Assembly: GCA_964412845.1 (NCBI GenBank) | Contig: CAYPQM010000032.1 | Span: forward strand, 1-46,735 | Source: JAWWPY01 sp964412845 | GTDB taxonomy: Bacteria; Actinomycetota; Actinomycetes; Streptosporangiales; Streptosporangiaceae | Direction of reading: 5' to 3' | Length of the DNA: 46,735 nucleotides | Shown: positions 7,933 to 15,210 of the stretch, piece after piece | Position numbering within the stretch: the stretch's first letter is position 1 | Layout of the letters: every line of letters begins with the position of its first letter | The notes under the pieces: generated by a model | The model's input: the letters and a program-made list of their open reading frames with translations, nothing else | Database searches by the model: none | Told to the model about the DNA's origin: nothing | Made by a program: the position numbers and the translations under genes

Positions 7933-8751
7933 GTGCCCATCATCATCGGAACCTCCGGCTGGCAGTACCGCGACTGGCGAGACGGGCTGTACCCGAAGGG
8001 CGTGCCCCAGCGCCGTTGGCTGGAGCACTACGCCAGCCAGTACCAGACGGTGGAGAACAACAGCACCTTCTACCGGCTCCCCGCACCGGAAACCTTCGCG
8101 GGCTGGCGGGCCCGCACACCGGACGACTTCGTGATGGCGGTGAAGGCGAGCCGGTACCTCACCCACGTCAGGAAGCTGCGCGAGCCGGCCGAACCGGTCG
8201 CCCGGCTGCTCAGCGCCGCGGCTGAACTGGGTCCCAAACTCGGCCCGATTCTGATCCAGCTGCCGCCGACCCTGAAGGCTGAGCCAGCCCTGCTAGACGC
8301 CTGCCTGAAGGAATTCCGGGCCGCCCGGCCGCCCGGCCATCAAGGGGGGCTGCGAATCGCGGTGGAGCCACGGCACCCGTCCTGGTGGACCGAGGAGGTC
8401 CAGCAGGTGCTGGCCGCCCATGACGCGGCACTGTGCTGGGCGGACCGGCTCGGCCGCCCGGTCACGCCGTTGTGGCGTACCGCCGGATGGGGGTTCCTGC
8501 GCTTTCATGAGGGGACCGCCGACCCGTGGCCGAGCTACGGGCAGCAGGCGCTGCGGTCCTGGGTCGACCGCCTCCGGCAGGCGTGGCCGGGCGACCCGGA
8601 CGTGTACGTCTACTTCAACAACGACCCTGGCGGGGCCGCCGTTGTCAACTCCGCCGAATTCGCCGCGCTGGCCCGCGACGCGGGCCTGGCCGTGACCCGC
8701 ACGCCGCCGGGCGGCGTCGTGCCGCTGACCACCGCCATCCCGACCTGGTGA
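7933..8751 (+). CDS. DUF72 (YecE-like) TIM-barrel protein
   Basis: The 272-residue product starts MPIIIGTSGWQYRDWRDGLYP, the characteristic opening of DUF72 proteins, and continues with VENNSTFYRLP, DFVMAVKASRYLTH, a proline-rich ILIQLPPTLK segment and VYVYFNNDPGG near the C terminus. These are the family's recurring signatures, and the length is typical. The fold is a TIM barrel; the biochemical function of most members is not established. The GTG start fits the family's N terminus exactly. It is a single gene, isolated by the hairpin at 7864-7892 and convergent with mmsA, whose stop lies only a few bases away. Confidence 0.9.
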   Translation: MPIIIGTSGWQYRDWRDGLYPKGVPQRRWLEHYASQYQTVENNSTFYRLPAPETFAGWRARTPDDFVMAVKASRYLTHVRKLREPAEPVARLLSAAAELGPKLGPILIQLPPTLKAEPALLDACLKEFRAARPPGHQGGLRIAVEPRHPSWWTEEVQQVLAAHDAALCWADRLGRPVTPLWRTAGWGFLRFHEGTADPWPSYGQQALRSWVDRLRQAWPGDPDVYVYFNNDPGGAAVVNSAEFAALARDAGLAVTRTPPGGVVPLTTAIPTW

Positions 8752-8754
8752 GCG

Positions 8755-10278
8755 TTACCCGCTGACCGGGAAGCCGAGGTTGACGCCGCCGTGGCTGGGG
8801 TCCAGCCAGCGTGAGGTCACGGCCTTGCCGCGGGTGTAGAAGTGCACGCCCTCGGTGCCGTGCATGTGCGTGTCGCCGAACAGCGAGTCTTTCCAGCCGC
8901 CGAAGGAGTAGTACGCCATCGGCACCGGGATCGGCACGTTGACGCCGACCATGCCGACCTGGACATCGGACACGTAGCGGCGGGCCGCTCCCCCGTCGTT
9001 GGTGAAGATCGCCGTCCCGTTCCCGTATGGGTTATCGCTGACCAGCTGGAGCGCGTCCGCATAGGTGGCCACCCGGACCACCGACAGCACCGGCCCGAAG
9101 ATCTCGTCGGTGTAGCAGCTCATCGACGGCGCGACGTGGTCGAGCACGCTCGGACCGAGCCAGAAGCCCCCNNNNNNNNNNNNNNNNNNNNNNNNNNNNN
9201 NNNNNNNNNNNNNNNNNNNNNNNNNNNNNNNNNNNNNNNNNNNNNNNNNNNNNNNNNNNNNNNNNNNNNNNCCCATGTCGGAGCGCTCGTCGCTGCCGGG
9301 GCCGACCCGGAGCTTGGCCACCCGGTCAGCGATCTTGGCGACCAGTTCGTCGCCGACCGACCCGACGGCAACCAGCACCGAGATCGCCATGCACCGCTCC
9401 CCCGCCGAGCCGAAACCAGCGGAGACCGCCGCGTCAGCGGCCAGGTCCAGGTCGGCGTCGGGCAGCACGACCATGTGGTTCTTGGCTCCGCCGAGAGCCT
9501 GCACCCGCTTGCCCGCCCCGGTCGCGGTCTGGAACACGTACCGGGCGATCGGCGTCGATCCCACGAAGCTCACGGCGCGCACGTCCGGATGGGTGAGCAG
9601 CGCGTCCACGGCAGCCTTGTCGCCGTGGACCACGCTGAAGACGCCATCGGGCAGTCCCGCCTCCGCCCATAGCTCGGCGAGCAGCAGCGACGCTGACGGG
9701 TCCTTCTCCGACGGCTTGAGCACGAACGCGTTACCGCAGGCGATGGCGATGGGGAACATCCACATCGGCACCATGGCCGGGAAGTTGAACGGGGTGATGC
9801 CCGCCACCACCCCGAGCGGCTGGCGGATCGAGTAGGCGTCCACCCCGGTGGAGATGTTCTCCGAGAAGGCGCCCTTGAGCAGGTGCGGGATGCCGCAGGC
9901 GAAGTCCACCACCTCCAGGCCCCGGGCCACCTCGCCAGCCGCGTCGGCGGCGACCTTGCCGTGCTCGGCGCTGACCAGCCCGGCCAGGTCGCCCCGGCGG
10001 GCGTGCACCAGCTCGCGGAACGCGAACAGCACGCTGGCCCGCTTGGCCAGCGAGGTCTGCCGCCAGCCCGGGAAGGCACTGGCCGCGGCGGCCACGGCCA
10101 GATCGACCTCGGCCGGCGACGCGAAATCTACCGACCCGGTGACCTGCCCGGTGGCCGGGTTGTAGATGTCACCGCGGCGTTCGCTGGTGCCGTCCCACGG
10201 CTTGCCGCCGATCCAATGCGTGACGCTCTTCAGGGCTTGCTTTTCCGCGCCGCCGGCCGCGTTGCCCCCCGGCGTCAT
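8755..10278 (-). CDS. mmsA: Methylmalonate-semialdehyde dehydrogenase (CoA-acylating), interrupted by a scaffold gap
   Basis: This aldehyde dehydrogenase oxidises methylmalonate or malonate semialdehyde to propionyl-CoA or acetyl-CoA with CO2 release. MmsA-specific features are GVVAGITPFNFPAMVPMWMF, KPSEKDPSA, FVGSTPIARYV, an ALGGAKNH box in place of the usual ELGG, and the catalytic cysteine at about 296 in AGERCMAIS. The C-terminal part resumes with GGFWLGPSV and CYTDEIFGPVLSV. A 100-N run removes about 35-45 residues after SDMG (family comparison from memory), so the apparent frame across it is not proof of an intact gene. Its start overlaps the aminotransferase stop by 4 bases. With the aminotransferase it forms a transaminate-then-acylate pair for beta-alanine or beta-aminoisobutyrate. 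Confidence 0.93.
   Translation of the reverse strand: MTPGGNAAGGAEKQALKSVTHWIGGKPWDGTSERRGDIYNPATGQVTGSVDFASPAEVDLAVAAAASAFPGWRQTSLAKRASVLFAFRELVHARRGDLAGLVSAEHGKVAADAAGEVARGLEVVDFACGIPHLLKGAFSENISTGVDAYSIRQPLGVVAGITPFNFPAMVPMWMFPIAIACGNAFVLKPSEKDPSASLLLAELWAEAGLPDGVFSVVHGDKAAVDALLTHPDVRAVSFVGSTPIARYVFQTATGAGKRVQALGGAKNHMVVLPDADLDLAADAAVSAGFGSAGERCMAISVLVAVGSVGDELVAKIADRVAKLRVGPGSDERSDMXXXXXXXXXXXXXXXXXXXXXXXXXXXXXXXXXXGGFWLGPSVLDHVAPSMSCYTDEIFGPVLSVVRVATYADALQLVSDNPYGNGTAIFTNDGGAARRYVSDVQVGMVGVNVPIPVPMAYYSFGGWKDSLFGDTHMHGTEGVHFYTRGKAVTSRWLDPSHGGVNLGFPVSG
9172..9271. other. Scaffold gap (100 N) inside mmsA
   Basis: Exactly 100 N bases, the usual placeholder for a gap of unknown size. The flanking protein matches the expected order of MmsA (SDMG before, GGFWLG after), so only a small part of one gene is missing. 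Confidence 0.99.
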
Positions 10279-11573
10279 CGCGCTGCCTCGGCGTCTACCG
10301 CGCGCAGGGCGTCGGTGAGGATGCCCAGGCCTTCCTTGGCGTCAGCCTCAGACAGGGTCATCGGCGGCGCCATCCGCAGCGCGTGCCCGTACAGGCCGCC
10401 CTTGCCGATGAGCAGGCCGCGCTGCCGGGTCTCCTCCAGCATCCGGGCCGCCAGCCGCGGGCTCGGGGCGCCGGTGCCGGGCTCGACCAGGTCCACCGCG
10501 AACATCAGGCCCTTGCCGCGGACCTCGCCGACCGAGTCCAGCATCGCGGCCGTCTCCCGCAGCCCGCCGATGATCATGCTGCCCAGCTGGGCGGCGTTGT
10601 GCTGCAGGTCGTGGGAGAGCACGTAGTCCAGGGTGGCGTTCGCGGCCGCGGTGGACAGCGGGTTGCCGCCGAAGGTGGAGATGCCGTTGCCGGGCAGCCC
10701 GTCCATCAGGTCACCGCGGGCGATCACTCCGCCGATGGCCAGCCCGTTGCCGAGCCCCTTGGCGAACGTGATGATGTCCGGCGTCACGCCGTGCGCGCCG
10801 ATCCCCCAGAAATGCTCGCCGGTACGGCCCCACGCGGTCTGCACCTCGTCGGAGATGAGCAGCGCGCCACGCTCGCGCAGGACGGCCGCGTACTCGCCGA
10901 GCAGCCCGTCCGGCGGCATGGTGAACCCGCCGACGCCCTGCACCGGCTCGGCGATGAGGCAGGCCACGTCGCCGGCGGTCGCGGTGCTCAGCACGTGCCG
11001 CAGGTCCTCGACGCAGGCGGCGGTATAGCCCGCGTCATCCAGGCTGGCGAAGGCGGGCAGGTACCGGTCCGTGCCATGCAGGTAATGCACGCTGAACGGG
11101 GCCAGTGGCGAACTCTTCCACGCCCCGTTCCCGGTGATGGCCACGGCGCCGAACGAGCGCCCGTGGTAGCTGTTGCGCAGCGCGAGCACCTGGTTGGACC
11201 GGCGGGCCGCGGTGGCCAGCATCAGCGCGGTCTCATTGGCCTCGGTGCCGGAGTTGGTGAAGAACACCTTGGCGTTCTCGATCCCGGACAGCCGGGCGAG
11301 CTTCTCGGCCAGCTCGACCTGGTTGCGGATCAGGTAGAGCGTCGAGGTGTGCACAACGCCCGTGCCGAGCTGCCGCTGGATCGCCTCGCGGACCTCAGGC
11401 ACGTCGTAGCCGAGCATGTTGGTGAGGATGCCGCAGAAGAAGTCGAGGTAGCTGCGGCCGCTGGCGTCGGTGACGCGGCTGCCGCTGCCGCTGACCAGTT
11501 CCAGCGGGTCGTCGTAGTAGAGGGCGACCCAGTTGGGGATGACGCGGCGGTGACGCTCAAGCAGTTCTGACAT
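10275..11573 (-). CDS. Class III omega-aminotransferase (probable beta-alanine/beta-aminoisobutyrate type)
   Basis: The PLP enzyme has NSGTEANETALMLA, YHGRSFG, LIAEPVQGVGGF, LISDEVQTAWGRTG and the Schiff-base lysine at about 272 in ITFAKGLGNG. I choose the ATG at 11573 (432 residues, starting MSELLERH), as in relatives; an in-frame ATG at 11606 would put the start codon inside the 16-bp palindrome and add an unlikely tail. Its 3' end overlaps mmsA by 4 bases. The partner dehydrogenase and the divergent PucR regulator suggest conversion of beta-alanine or 3-aminoisobutyrate, products of reductive pyrimidine breakdown, to semialdehydes. No dihydropyrimidinase or ureidopropionase gene is in the window, so the upstream pathway is inference. 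A 4-aminobutyrate or alanine-glyoxylate activity remains possible. Confidence 0.85.
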   Translation of the reverse strand: MSELLERHRRVIPNWVALYYDDPLELVSGSGSRVTDASGRSYLDFFCGILTNMLGYDVPEVREAIQRQLGTGVVHTSTLYLIRNQVELAEKLARLSGIENAKVFFTNSGTEANETALMLATAARRSNQVLALRNSYHGRSFGAVAITGNGAWKSSPLAPFSVHYLHGTDRYLPAFASLDDAGYTAACVEDLRHVLSTATAGDVACLIAEPVQGVGGFTMPPDGLLGEYAAVLRERGALLISDEVQTAWGRTGEHFWGIGAHGVTPDIITFAKGLGNGLAIGGVIARGDLMDGLPGNGISTFGGNPLSTAAANATLDYVLSHDLQHNAAQLGSMIIGGLRETAAMLDSVGEVRGKGLMFAVDLVEPGTGAPSPRLAARMLEETRQRGLLIGKGGLYGHALRMAPPMTLSEADAKEGLGILTDALRAVDAEAAR

Positions 11574-11597
11574 GGGTCCCAGTCTGCCTGGTCCAGA

Positions 11598-11613
11598 TGC
11601 CATCATGATGGCA
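11598..11613. promoter_or_regulatory. 16-bp perfect palindrome in the aminotransferase/PucR divergent region
   Basis: TGCCATCATGATGGCA is a perfect two-fold palindrome midway between the divergent starts at 11573 and 11668. It is the expected kind of site for a PucR-type regulator controlling its neighbour and itself. It overlaps an upstream in-frame ATG of the aminotransferase, which argues for the downstream start. Binding is inferred. Confidence 0.55.
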
Positions 11614-11667
11614 GTTTCTCTGGCTGAATCCTGACACTATGTAAGAGTGCCTGCCGTGGGAGGCGTG

Positions 11668-13371
11668 ATGCTGCCGACAGTGGCCCAGATCCTCGCGCTC
11701 GACGCCGTGCGGGGCGGGCGGCCCCGGGTCGTGGCGGCAGCCGGGCGGCTCGGCGCGCCGGTGCGCTGGGTGCACGCGATCGAGCTGGCCGACGCGGCGC
11801 GGCTGCTGCGCGGCGGCGAGCTGGTGCTGACCACCGGGATCGCGCTGCCTGAGGCACCGGCCCTGCTGGACGCGTACGTCGCCGACCTGGCCCGGATCGG
11901 GGTGAGCGCCCTGGCCGTCGAGTTGGGCCGCCGGTACACGGGCGGGCTGCCGGCGAGCTTCGTCCAGGCGGCGGACGATCACGGGCTGCCGCTGATCGTC
12001 TTCGAACGGGAGGTCGCGTTCATCGCGATCACCGAGGCCGTCCACGCGATGATCATCGAGGACCAGCTGACGGAGCTGCGGGCCGCGGCGCGCCTGCATG
12101 AGGTGTTCACCGACCTGGCGGTGGCCGGCGCAGGCCCGGGCGAGATCCTCCGGCAGGCCGCGCTGCTGGCCGGGCGCCCGGTGATCCTGGAAGACCTGTC
12201 CCATCATGTGCTCGCCTGCGAGCCCGCCGGGGCCGATCCGGCCCGGCTGCTGGACGGCTTCGAGGCCCGCTCCCGGGCGGTGACCCGGCCGGCCCGAACC
12301 GGATACGACGAGCGCTCCGGCTGGCTGATCACCATGGTGGGTGCGCGCGGCGAGGATTGGGGCCGGGTCATCCTGGTCTGCGACACCGAACGGGGCGCTG
12401 AACCGGGCGGCGGTGAACCGGGCAGCACCCGGCCCAGCGCTGCCCGGCCAGGTGGCACCGACACCGCGCTGATGGAACGGGCGGCGACCACCCTCGCGCT
12501 CGGCCGCCTGCTGACCCGCCAGCACGAGAGCCTGGAACGACAGGCGCACGCGACGCTGATCAGCGCCATCCTCAGCCAGGCCCACGCGAACCCCGATGAG
12601 TCCGCGGTGCGGGCCCGGGCGCTGGGCGTCCCGGTCACCGGCCGGCGGCTGCTCACCGCGGTGATCAGATTCCGCAGCACCGGGTCGGGCCTGTCCGCGC
12701 ACGCCCAGGTGCTGGAGGTGGCCGATGCCCTGGCCGACGCCTGCCGCAGCGAGCGCATTCCAGCGCTGGTCGGCTCGCTCGACGAGGGCCGGGCCGCCGC
12801 GCTGCTGTCGGTGGATCATCACGTGGATCCCGACGTGGTGCTCAGCGCGGTCTGCTCCGCCGCGCGGCAGCGGTTCCGGCACCGCGCGCGGCAGGCAGGC
12901 GGCGCGGCGCAGGACGATCCGGTGATCGGCGTCGGATCCCCGGCCGGGTCCATGGCTGAGGTACGCCGGTCGCTGCTCGAAGCCCAGCAGGTCGCGGACG
13001 CCGCCGCCCAGGCCCCGCCCGGTGCCGACGGCGGGCCCTATTACCGGCTCGCCGACCTGCGGCTGCGCGGCCTGCTGCGCCTGCTGGCCGGTGACGCCCG
13101 GCTGGCCACGTTCGTGGACCGCGAACTCGGCCCGCTGCTCGCCTACGACGCCGCCCACGGCACCGACCTGACCAGGGTGCTGGCCGCGTACCTGGCCACC
13201 GGGGGCAACAAGGCCGAGGCCGCCAGCCGCACCCAACTGGCCCGGCCGACGCTGTATGACCGGCTCCGGCACATCGAGCGCATCCTCGGGGTCAGCCTGG
13301 AGACCGCCGAGTCGCGCGCCTCGCTGCACGTCGCCCTGCTCATCACGGAATCGAGCCATCCGGCTCGCTAG
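11668..13371 (+). CDS. PucR-family transcriptional regulator
   Basis: The protein starts MLPTVAQILALDAVRGGRPRV, the usual PucR opening; the ATG at 11668 has GGGAGG at 11658-11663. In-frame GTG codons at 11647, 11656 and 11665 are alternatives. The N-terminal PucR domain (about 1-120) includes the VRWVHAIELADAARLLRGGELVLTTG signature in overlapping parts, the middle is a divergent GGDEF-like region, and the C terminus carries the PucR helix-turn-helix ATGGNKAEAASRTQL followed by RPTLYDRLRHIERILG. Family members sense purine, pyrimidine or amino-acid catabolites and activate adjacent operons. It is divergent from the aminotransferase-mmsA operon across the 16-bp palindrome, so control of that operon is likely. 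Length (567 residues) is normal. Confidence 0.92.
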   Translation: MLPTVAQILALDAVRGGRPRVVAAAGRLGAPVRWVHAIELADAARLLRGGELVLTTGIALPEAPALLDAYVADLARIGVSALAVELGRRYTGGLPASFVQAADDHGLPLIVFEREVAFIAITEAVHAMIIEDQLTELRAAARLHEVFTDLAVAGAGPGEILRQAALLAGRPVILEDLSHHVLACEPAGADPARLLDGFEARSRAVTRPARTGYDERSGWLITMVGARGEDWGRVILVCDTERGAEPGGGEPGSTRPSAARPGGTDTALMERAATTLALGRLLTRQHESLERQAHATLISAILSQAHANPDESAVRARALGVPVTGRRLLTAVIRFRSTGSGLSAHAQVLEVADALADACRSERIPALVGSLDEGRAAALLSVDHHVDPDVVLSAVCSAARQRFRHRARQAGGAAQDDPVIGVGSPAGSMAEVRRSLLEAQQVADAAAQAPPGADGGPYYRLADLRLRGLLRLLAGDARLATFVDRELGPLLAYDAAHGTDLTRVLAAYLATGGNKAEAASRTQLARPTLYDRLRHIERILGVSLETAESRASLHVALLITESSHPAR

Positions 13372-13372
13372 A

Positions 13373-13426
13373 CCGGACGGGCGAGGGTGTCGCCCCCGCC
13401 CGTCCGGCATCTCCGTTACTGGAGAT
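13373..13426. terminator. Pair of hairpins between convergent genes
   Basis: CCGGACGGGCG (13373-13383) pairs with CGCCCGTCCGG (13397-13407), an 11-bp stem right after the PucR stop. A second stem ATCTCC/GGAGAT spans 13409-13426. Located between two convergent genes, they probably act as a bidirectional terminator. Confidence 0.75.
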
Positions 13427-13428
13427 TG

Positions 13429-14424
13429 CTAGGGGCGTACGCCCGGGCCGGAGACGAGCGCCTGGCTCGCGACCACAATGCTGCCCTGGACTCCGCCCGG
13501 GAACGACCCTTGGGTCGCCACGTACTGGTAGGTGGAGGAGTTGATGATGAGTTCCACGTAGCCGCCCGTGAGCGGGATGCGGAAGCCGGTGCAGGGCTGC
13601 CCCGCTACGTCGACGTTAGAGACGACTGACACGCCCGGGATATCGCCGAGGGCCTGGTACATCTCCGCGGTGAGCGCGGGAGGCATCACGTAACTCGACA
13701 GGAGCTCCGAGATCACCAGGAAAGCGGTGCACGAAGACCGGCTCTGCGAGCACCCGGCGGGTTCTCCGGTGTTCGAGCGGGCGCCGATTTCGGCCAGGCG
13801 CTTGACGAGGGCACCGGGCTGAGCCGGCAACGAGCCGAGCGAGTCGTAGCCGACAGCTTCCGGGAAGAAGTCGACCCCTCCCTGAACCCCGTCATAGTTC
13901 CGGCCGCGGTAATAAATGCTGAGCTTGCCGTTGTAGTAACTCGCCTCGGTGTTGTCGTCGGCGGTGGACCACAGTTCCTGGGAGCCGTTCTTCTCCGACT
14001 TGCCGGCTTTCCCTGAGAGTTCGGTCTCCCGGTATACCCACTGGCCCGGCTGCACGTCCGGTCCGGAGAGAGCGGCCGCTGCCGCGCGGTCGGCGAGTAG
14101 CTTCACGGGCGACGCCGGCTGGCCAGACGGGGCCCGGCCGCGCGCCTGCAGGCCGGATGCCGCCTGGTGGCCGGCCGGCGCCTGGCCGCGCGATGGCAGC
14201 ACCGTGACGACGACCGCCGCCGCGACGGCGGCCGTCAGCGACACCGCGAGGACGGGCCGCCAGGCCACCCGCGCTCTGCGCCGGCCGGAGTGCCGCGAAG
14301 GCACCGCTGGCCGCTCGGGATTATCGCTTTCAAGCAGGGCGGTACGGAACAGGTGCTCTGCGCGCGGCGAGACGCCGAGCGGCACCTCGTCCCGCATGCG
14401 GGACAACAGGTCCATCTCGTTCAT
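13429..14424 (-). CDS. CU044_5270-like membrane protein paired with a sigma factor
   Basis: The 331-residue protein has a cytoplasmic N-terminal segment (about 1-50, MNEMDLLSRMRDEVPLGVS...), one membrane span near 54-75 (VLAVSLTAAVAAAVVVTVL) and a large exported domain. Its ATG overlaps the sigma factor stop by 4 bases. Proteins of this layout regularly follow ECF-type sigma genes in actinomycetes. An anti-sigma or signal-receiving role is inferred from this pairing, but no zinc-binding anti-sigma motif (HxxxCxxC) is present. The exported part contains two Cys in an SGCSQSRSSC-like segment that could form a disulfide. The ligand is unknown. Confidence 0.75.
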   Translation of the reverse strand: MNEMDLLSRMRDEVPLGVSPRAEHLFRTALLESDNPERPAVPSRHSGRRRARVAWRPVLAVSLTAAVAAAVVVTVLPSRGQAPAGHQAASGLQARGRAPSGQPASPVKLLADRAAAAALSGPDVQPGQWVYRETELSGKAGKSEKNGSQELWSTADDNTEASYYNGKLSIYYRGRNYDGVQGGVDFFPEAVGYDSLGSLPAQPGALVKRLAEIGARSNTGEPAGCSQSRSSCTAFLVISELLSSYVMPPALTAEMYQALGDIPGVSVVSNVDVAGQPCTGFRIPLTGGYVELIINSSTYQYVATQGSFPGGVQGSIVVASQALVSGPGVRP

Positions 14425-15026
14425 GCCTGGTTCTCCTCCTTGGTGGATGACGGGTCGGCATCGCCCAGGGCCCGGCGCAGCCTGCTTCGAGCCCGGCTCA
14501 GGCGCGACCGCACGGTGCCGACGGGGACACCCAGCGCCGCCGCTGCCTCCTCATAACTCAGGTCACCCCAGGCCACGAGCAGCAGCGTGTCGCGGTGCGC
14601 CGCGGGCAGCCCGGCGAGCGCGGCGGCCAGCTGCTTGTTCGCCGCGCCGGCGCTGACCGCCGCGTCCACCCGGTCGGTGAAAGGCTCGGTGACCGGGTCG
14701 GTACCGGTGCGGGCCAGCGCGCGGTACTGCCTGACCTCTGCCCTGCGGTGGCTGCCGATGAGGTTGGTAACGATCCCGTACAGCCATGGGCGTGCGTCGG
14801 CGCGCGCCATGTCATAACGGTCCCGCTGCCTGAAGGCGAGCAGGAACGTCTCCGCCACCAGGTCATCGGCGGCATCCGCGCCGAGGCGGCGCACCACGTA
14901 CCGCTGAATATGGCCTGCGTGCCTGCGGAACAGGATCTCGAATGCCTCGGGCTCATGCCGGGAAAGCTGGATGACTTCGGCATCAGCCGCGCCGGTTTCA
15001 GCGCTCACCCGGCTCTGTATCATCAT
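14421..15026 (-). CDS. ECF-type RNA polymerase sigma-70 factor
   Basis: The 201-residue factor has region 2 (about 22-90: EAFEILFRRHAGHIQRYVVRRL, then DDLVAETFLLAFRQRDRY) and region 4 (about 130-190: LPAAHRDTLLLVAWGDLSYEEAAAALGVPVGTVRSRLSRARSRLRRAL), with a short linker and no regions 1 or 3, as expected for the ECF group. ATG at 15026 is preceded by AAGGG at suitable distance. It is coupled by a 4-base overlap to the membrane protein gene downstream, its probable regulator. An inverted repeat GGACA...TGTCC lies about 20-40 bases upstream on the coding strand and may belong to its control region. Target genes are unknown. Confidence 0.92.
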   Translation of the reverse strand: MMIQSRVSAETGAADAEVIQLSRHEPEAFEILFRRHAGHIQRYVVRRLGADAADDLVAETFLLAFRQRDRYDMARADARPWLYGIVTNLIGSHRRAEVRQYRALARTGTDPVTEPFTDRVDAAVSAGAANKQLAAALAGLPAAHRDTLLLVAWGDLSYEEAAAALGVPVGTVRSRLSRARSRLRRALGDADPSSTKEENQA

Positions 15027-15210
15027 GCGGAACCCTTCGGATGCTGACTAGGACACCCGTTATTGTCCGCAGCGGCCGGGCCGGTTCCCGCCGAGGCGGG
15101 TGATCAGCCCGTGGCTGGCCCCGGCCCCATCAGCGGTCACCATCAGCCGATGCCGGAACGCAGGCGGCAGCGCGGCCCGGTAACCCCGCGGCGCAGGGAC
15201 TGCGTTGAGG

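Noticed and set aside
9172..9271. Considered a frameshift or pseudogene in mmsA
   Set aside because: The interruption is an N gap; sequence on both sides is intact MmsA in the expected order.
10275..11606. Longer aminotransferase start at 11606
   Set aside because: That ATG lies inside the 16-bp palindrome and has no ribosome site; the start at 11573 matches the family N terminus.
11557..13410. 617-codon open frame antisense to the PucR gene
   Set aside because: Shadow frame covering the whole PucR gene; low-complexity product and no ribosome site.
15087..15100. CCCGCC-GA-GGCGGG hairpin downstream of GH3
   Set aside because: The 2-base loop is too tight and it lies over 100 bases past the stop; not supported as a terminator.
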